From Elysia crispata (Eukaryota; Mollusca; Gastropoda; Plakobranchidae), in contig JAWDGP010004758.1 of the NCBI GenBank assembly GCA_033675545.1, positions 124,001 to 188,000 of the forward strand: a stretch of 64,000 bases of DNA. The letters are read 5' to 3'. Positions 60,928 to 64,000 of this stretch are shown here, one piece after another; position 1 is the stretch's first letter, and each line of letters opens with the position of its first letter. A model generated the notes under the pieces. That model was not told the DNA's origin. It searched no databases and saw nothing but the letters and a program-made list of their open reading frames with translations. The translations under genes and the position numbers were made by a program.

Positions 60928-62938
60928 TTAATCAGATAGACAGTTCTGACATATGTACAGAAGAGTCCTGGATCCGATGTCTGTGCAGTCTTCATGTGCC
61001 CAAAAGTTACAGCCAGAGCACTGGACCCATTTTTCTCCACTACGACTGTCATGAAAATGCTCGGTGCAGACCAAACAGATGTTCTCTTCTTCGTCGTCAG
61101 AGTCAGACGAGGAAACTGGTGACGCTTGTCGTTTCCTAGGCTGTGCTTTTCCTACACGCTTATGACTCTTTGGCTGCCCGGTATTAGTTGACCTCGCCGT
61201 TCTCGATGTTCTGGGCTTCTTGGCCTTGTTCAATTCAAGCTGTCTTTTGACAGGACTGTCAGTTAGGATGCCACTTTTCCTCCTGCGTCTGTCGTTACCA
61301 TTGCCATTATTAGCTGCCCTAACTGCTTGAGGAAAGGGCATAACCAGCTCTGGGGAGAAAGCGCCCTGGCTGGTCGGACATCTTGACGGGGTGGCAGGAG
61401 TTGATGCTGATGGGCCAGCAGGCAGACCACTTGGTCCTGGGGCACTAGGCAGGCCACTTGGACCTGGGACAGTTGACAGACCACTTGGAACTGGGGCAGC
61501 AGGTGGGCCACTCGGACCTTTGGCAGCAGGTGGGCCACTCGGTCCTGGGGCAGCAGGTGGTGGGCCACTCGGACCTGGGGCAGAAGGTGGTGGGCCACTC
61601 GGTCCTGGGGCAGCATGTGGGCCACTTGGTCCTGGGGCAGAAGGTGGTGGGCCACTCGGTCCTGGGGCAGCAGGTGGGCCACTCGGATCTGATGAAGAGC
61701 CTGATGGTATCAGCGGACGCTCGGTTACCAAAGAGGCTGCGAAGTCCCTGTCTGTAAAAACGTGCCGATTCATGGGCCATATTCCAGTACACCAGAAAGA
61801 CTCAATCAAGTTGTGCTGTGTCGTAGCTCGGGAAAGCTCACTGCCAGCAATGCCAGGGATATCGTAGATGCTCAGGGATTTCCCTGGGTTCTCCCTGGTC
61901 CAAGCGTGGCATCGACTGGTGACATAGGTCTTTAGCGGGCCGTAAACCACCCTGTCTAGGGGCTGCAGCTTGTGTGAGCAATGTGGTGGAAGTGACAGGA
62001 GGGTGATGTTATGTTCACGGCACAGGTCGATGGCTGGTATGGACAAGTAGGACACGTGGTTGTCCAAAATTAGAAGTATTGGAGAATCTTGTGAGGGTCT
62101 TGTGAATTTGATGAAATGTTCCACATAGCTCTGCCAATCCTCCTCTTTGATCCAACCGGATCCATTTGCCCTTCCGATTGCTCCAGGTGGACCTCCTTGG
62201 ATAAAATGGTCCCTGTATGTCTTCCTCGGGAAAATGAACATAGGAGGCACAGAATTCCCTATGGCATTTATGGCACAGACTAGTGTCACCAGAGTCCCCC
62301 TTTCGGCTGACACGACTCGACCTGCTGACCTTGTTCCCGTTTTTGCCACCACTCTTGATGACTTCGGAACTGTTGACATACCTGTCTCATCGACATTGTA
62401 TATATATTTGATGAGGCCCGAAGTTCTGCCTAGACAAAACGTTTTCCAAGTTGTCAAAGAAAAGGTCGACAGCTGGTTTGTTAAAGCCGATAGCTCGCCC
62501 TAAGATGGTATTCTCAGCTTTTCGAAGTGAGAACTGGTAGCGCTCTCTAAAACCAGAAAACCAGTCTTCTCCAGCTTGCCGGTTCTCGCTCCATGAAGGG
62601 GACATCCTGATAGCGAACTTTTTCCCACACTGATAAGCAAGCTGCCTTACTTCTACAGGTGTCAGGCCGTAGCGTAGTTCTGCAGACCAGGTCACGTACC
62701 GTGCAAGTTCCTGTTCCTGGTGCTGGCTAAAAACTTGTGCATGTTTGCTGTAACCCATGCAAGGTGCCTCTCCCTGCTCCCGCTTCTTTAACCTCCGATG
62801 CAGACTCACATGACAAAGCCCATGGTCCTTTGCAGCTTGTCTAATGGTTTTGCCACTGTCTACCTCCTGCATTGCTGTATTGTACAATTCCTGTGGCACT
62901 TCAGCTCGCTCAGTTTAACTTTGATAATTCCTCACCAT
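60928..62938 (-). pseudogene. Pogo-like transposase with collagen-like tail and C-terminal PHD finger, disrupted
   Basis: The likely start is ATG 62938 (MVRNYQS), but codon 8 is TAA (62917-62915). The frame then stays open from 62914 to 62387 with a psq-type helix-turn-helix (TIRQAAKDHGLCHVSLHRRL). Near 62395-62402 an extra (AT)2 shifts the frame by +1, and coding continues to 60928. DDE motifs are YNVDETG (Asp 62391-62389), LLILDNH (62064-62062) and HKLQPLD (61956-61954), with 35 residues between the last two. Next come PSGPPAAPG-type repeats (about 61690-61400) and a basic linker with QPKSHKRVGKAQPRKR. The end is a PHD-like C4HC3 finger: CLVC, CSGC, HEDC and CQNC. The role is cut-and-paste transposition; the PHD may bind chromatin (inference). 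Confidence 0.88.
61400..61690 (-). repeat. Coding minisatellite of 24-30 bp units in the pogo-like transposase
   Basis: About ten imperfect copies of a unit encoding GPSGPPAAP or GPSGPPPSAP. It lies between the DDE domain and the basic/PHD C-terminus. The same repeats create unrelated long open frames on both strands. Confidence 0.9.
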
Positions 62939-63790
62939 TTTTGCGAATCTGTAAAAGATAAAAAGATAACATAAAATGAAAATATGCCAAGAACCTACAG
63001 TCACAAAAAGCTATCCCATAACAATATCGACAAGGAAGCGTTTAGTTTACAAAATAGTGCTTTTATATTCTTAGTTTTAGTCATAATTTAGAAGCCATTG
63101 TACAGTATTCTCTAATCAAAATAATGATCAATACACTTCCCCCCTTACAACCGTCAAAAAATGTGAATAAACTAAACTGGGGTAAGTTGTAACAGTGTTA
63201 CAATGTGCCCGCGGCGTACTGTTACAACCTGCCCCACACATGGTTCCTGTTGTTTTCATTGTAAAATGCCCTTCCCATTCAACCCTTCAGACTAGATGCC
63301 TATGAATGCCATTGATAAAAGCTTAAAGAATCATACAAAATTATAAACGGGTTAAGTTTAAGTCAATTTGTTAGTACATGAACAAATATTAGTCGAAACT
63401 ATAAAATTACTCACCGGTGCTTGAAAATGAGTTCAGCAGACAACTTTTTTCCGAACGTACGCAATGGCCGCCAAAATACAGAGAGGGAAGCTTCGTTGCA
63501 AAAACCATTCGGTCAATAAGTTTTGGCGGTGTAGAACTAAATTTTCGCCCCAAGCCATGTCTGTTACAACTTACCCCGTGTTACAACCTGCCCCAGGTTA
63601 CCCTAAGTCATAATGGCCCACCTTATAGGCGAATACAGTGCAAAAGCCTTGAAAGGATGGGGTTAAACCATAAAAGTCAATGAAGATTATGTATATATTA
63701 CATTAAAAAACTAGCTGTGTAATATTACTCTACATATCCCGTTATAAAACCTATACCGTTAGTTTATTTTCTGGCCTAGTGCATACATTA

Positions 63791-63930
63791 GAAAAAAATT
63801 TGAACCTTCATAGCCAATTAAGGTTGATTATGTTGAAGTATACAACCAAAATGAATTTATGAAAAAAATTTGAACCTTCATAGCCAATTAAGGTTGATTA
63901 TGTTGAAGTATACAACCAAAATGAATTTAT
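63791..63930 (+). repeat. Exact 70-bp tandem duplication
   Basis: 63791-63860 and 63861-63930 are identical by eye, each starting GAAAAAAATTTGAACCTTCA. Confidence 0.97.
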
Positions 63931-64000
63931 AAGTTTTTTCTTCTATAATCATGATACTTGAATTAATAGTAGCTTAAGTCTTTTCTACCGCTTTTCATCT

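Larger units (their letters stand above)
60577..63603 (-). mobile_element. Complete pogo-like DNA transposon, 3027 bp
   Basis: The left end GGGTAAGCCGGGGCAAGTTG and the reversed right end GGGTAACCTGGGGCAGGTTG form a terminal inverted repeat of about 25 bp with few mismatches. TA flanks both sides (60575-60576, 63604-63605). Inside each end, further copies of GGGGYARGTTGTAAC occur in both orientations (60761-60818 and 63178-63237, 63562-63594). The transposase is on the minus strand. Confidence 0.92.

Noticed and set aside
61391..61867. 158-codon plus-strand Gly/Pro-rich frame (and the 99-codon frame beside it)
   Set aside because: Antisense shadows of the coding minisatellite in the minus-strand transposase.

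Overview
This is an AT-rich animal (metazoan) genomic window. It carries intron-split genes with GT-AG boundaries, very many long microsatellites, tRNA-derived SINE heads, and several DNA transposons. The gene content (eEF2K, an ankyrin/SOCS-box protein, IFT27), frequent AGATCT/TAGATC-type short motifs, and a mariner plus pogo-like element mix suggest a lophotrochozoan, most likely a gastropod mollusc. That placement is inference from style; no species-diagnostic sequence was identified.

Three host genes are well supported. (1) 1-4867, minus strand: the 5' half of EEF2K (eukaryotic elongation factor 2 kinase, an alpha-kinase). Six coding exons, one of only 38 nt, join in frame and cover about 344 codons. 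The gene runs off the left edge. (2) 34323-35357, minus strand: an intact single-exon coding region for a 344-residue ankyrin-repeat protein with a C-terminal SOCS box. A possible non-coding first exon and a promoter with two perfect CRE octamers lie at about 39.18-39.28 kb. (3) 42813-55366, plus strand: a complete seven-exon IFT27 gene (187 residues), a small GTPase of the intraflagellar-transport B complex. All exon phases close and the G1, G3, G4 and G5 motifs are visible.

The rest is mobile or simple-sequence DNA. Between EEF2K and the SOCS-box gene (about 5-34 kb) lie a piggyBac-like MITE (7.3 kb), a foldback MITE (7.9 kb), a complete mariner with perfect 30-bp terminal inverted repeats and one internal stop codon (11.88-13.25 kb), an interrupted SINE head (14.0 kb), and very long di- and trinucleotide arrays (11-23 kb). 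IFT27 introns hold two further MITE copies (43.4-43.9 kb), a Harbinger-like MITE (47.5 kb), a tRNA-like SINE (48.5 kb) and a 44-bp triple tandem repeat (52.9 kb). The right end is a complete 3.0-kb pogo-like element (60577-63603, minus strand). Its transposase has a collagen-like Pro/Gly/Ser tail and a C-terminal PHD finger but carries an early stop and a dinucleotide-slip frameshift.

The three genes have no evident common pathway and look like independent neighbours. The most unusual item is the PHD-bearing pogo element with repeated subterminal binding-site-like motifs; next are the near-intact mariner and the family of MITEs present in both linear and foldback forms.
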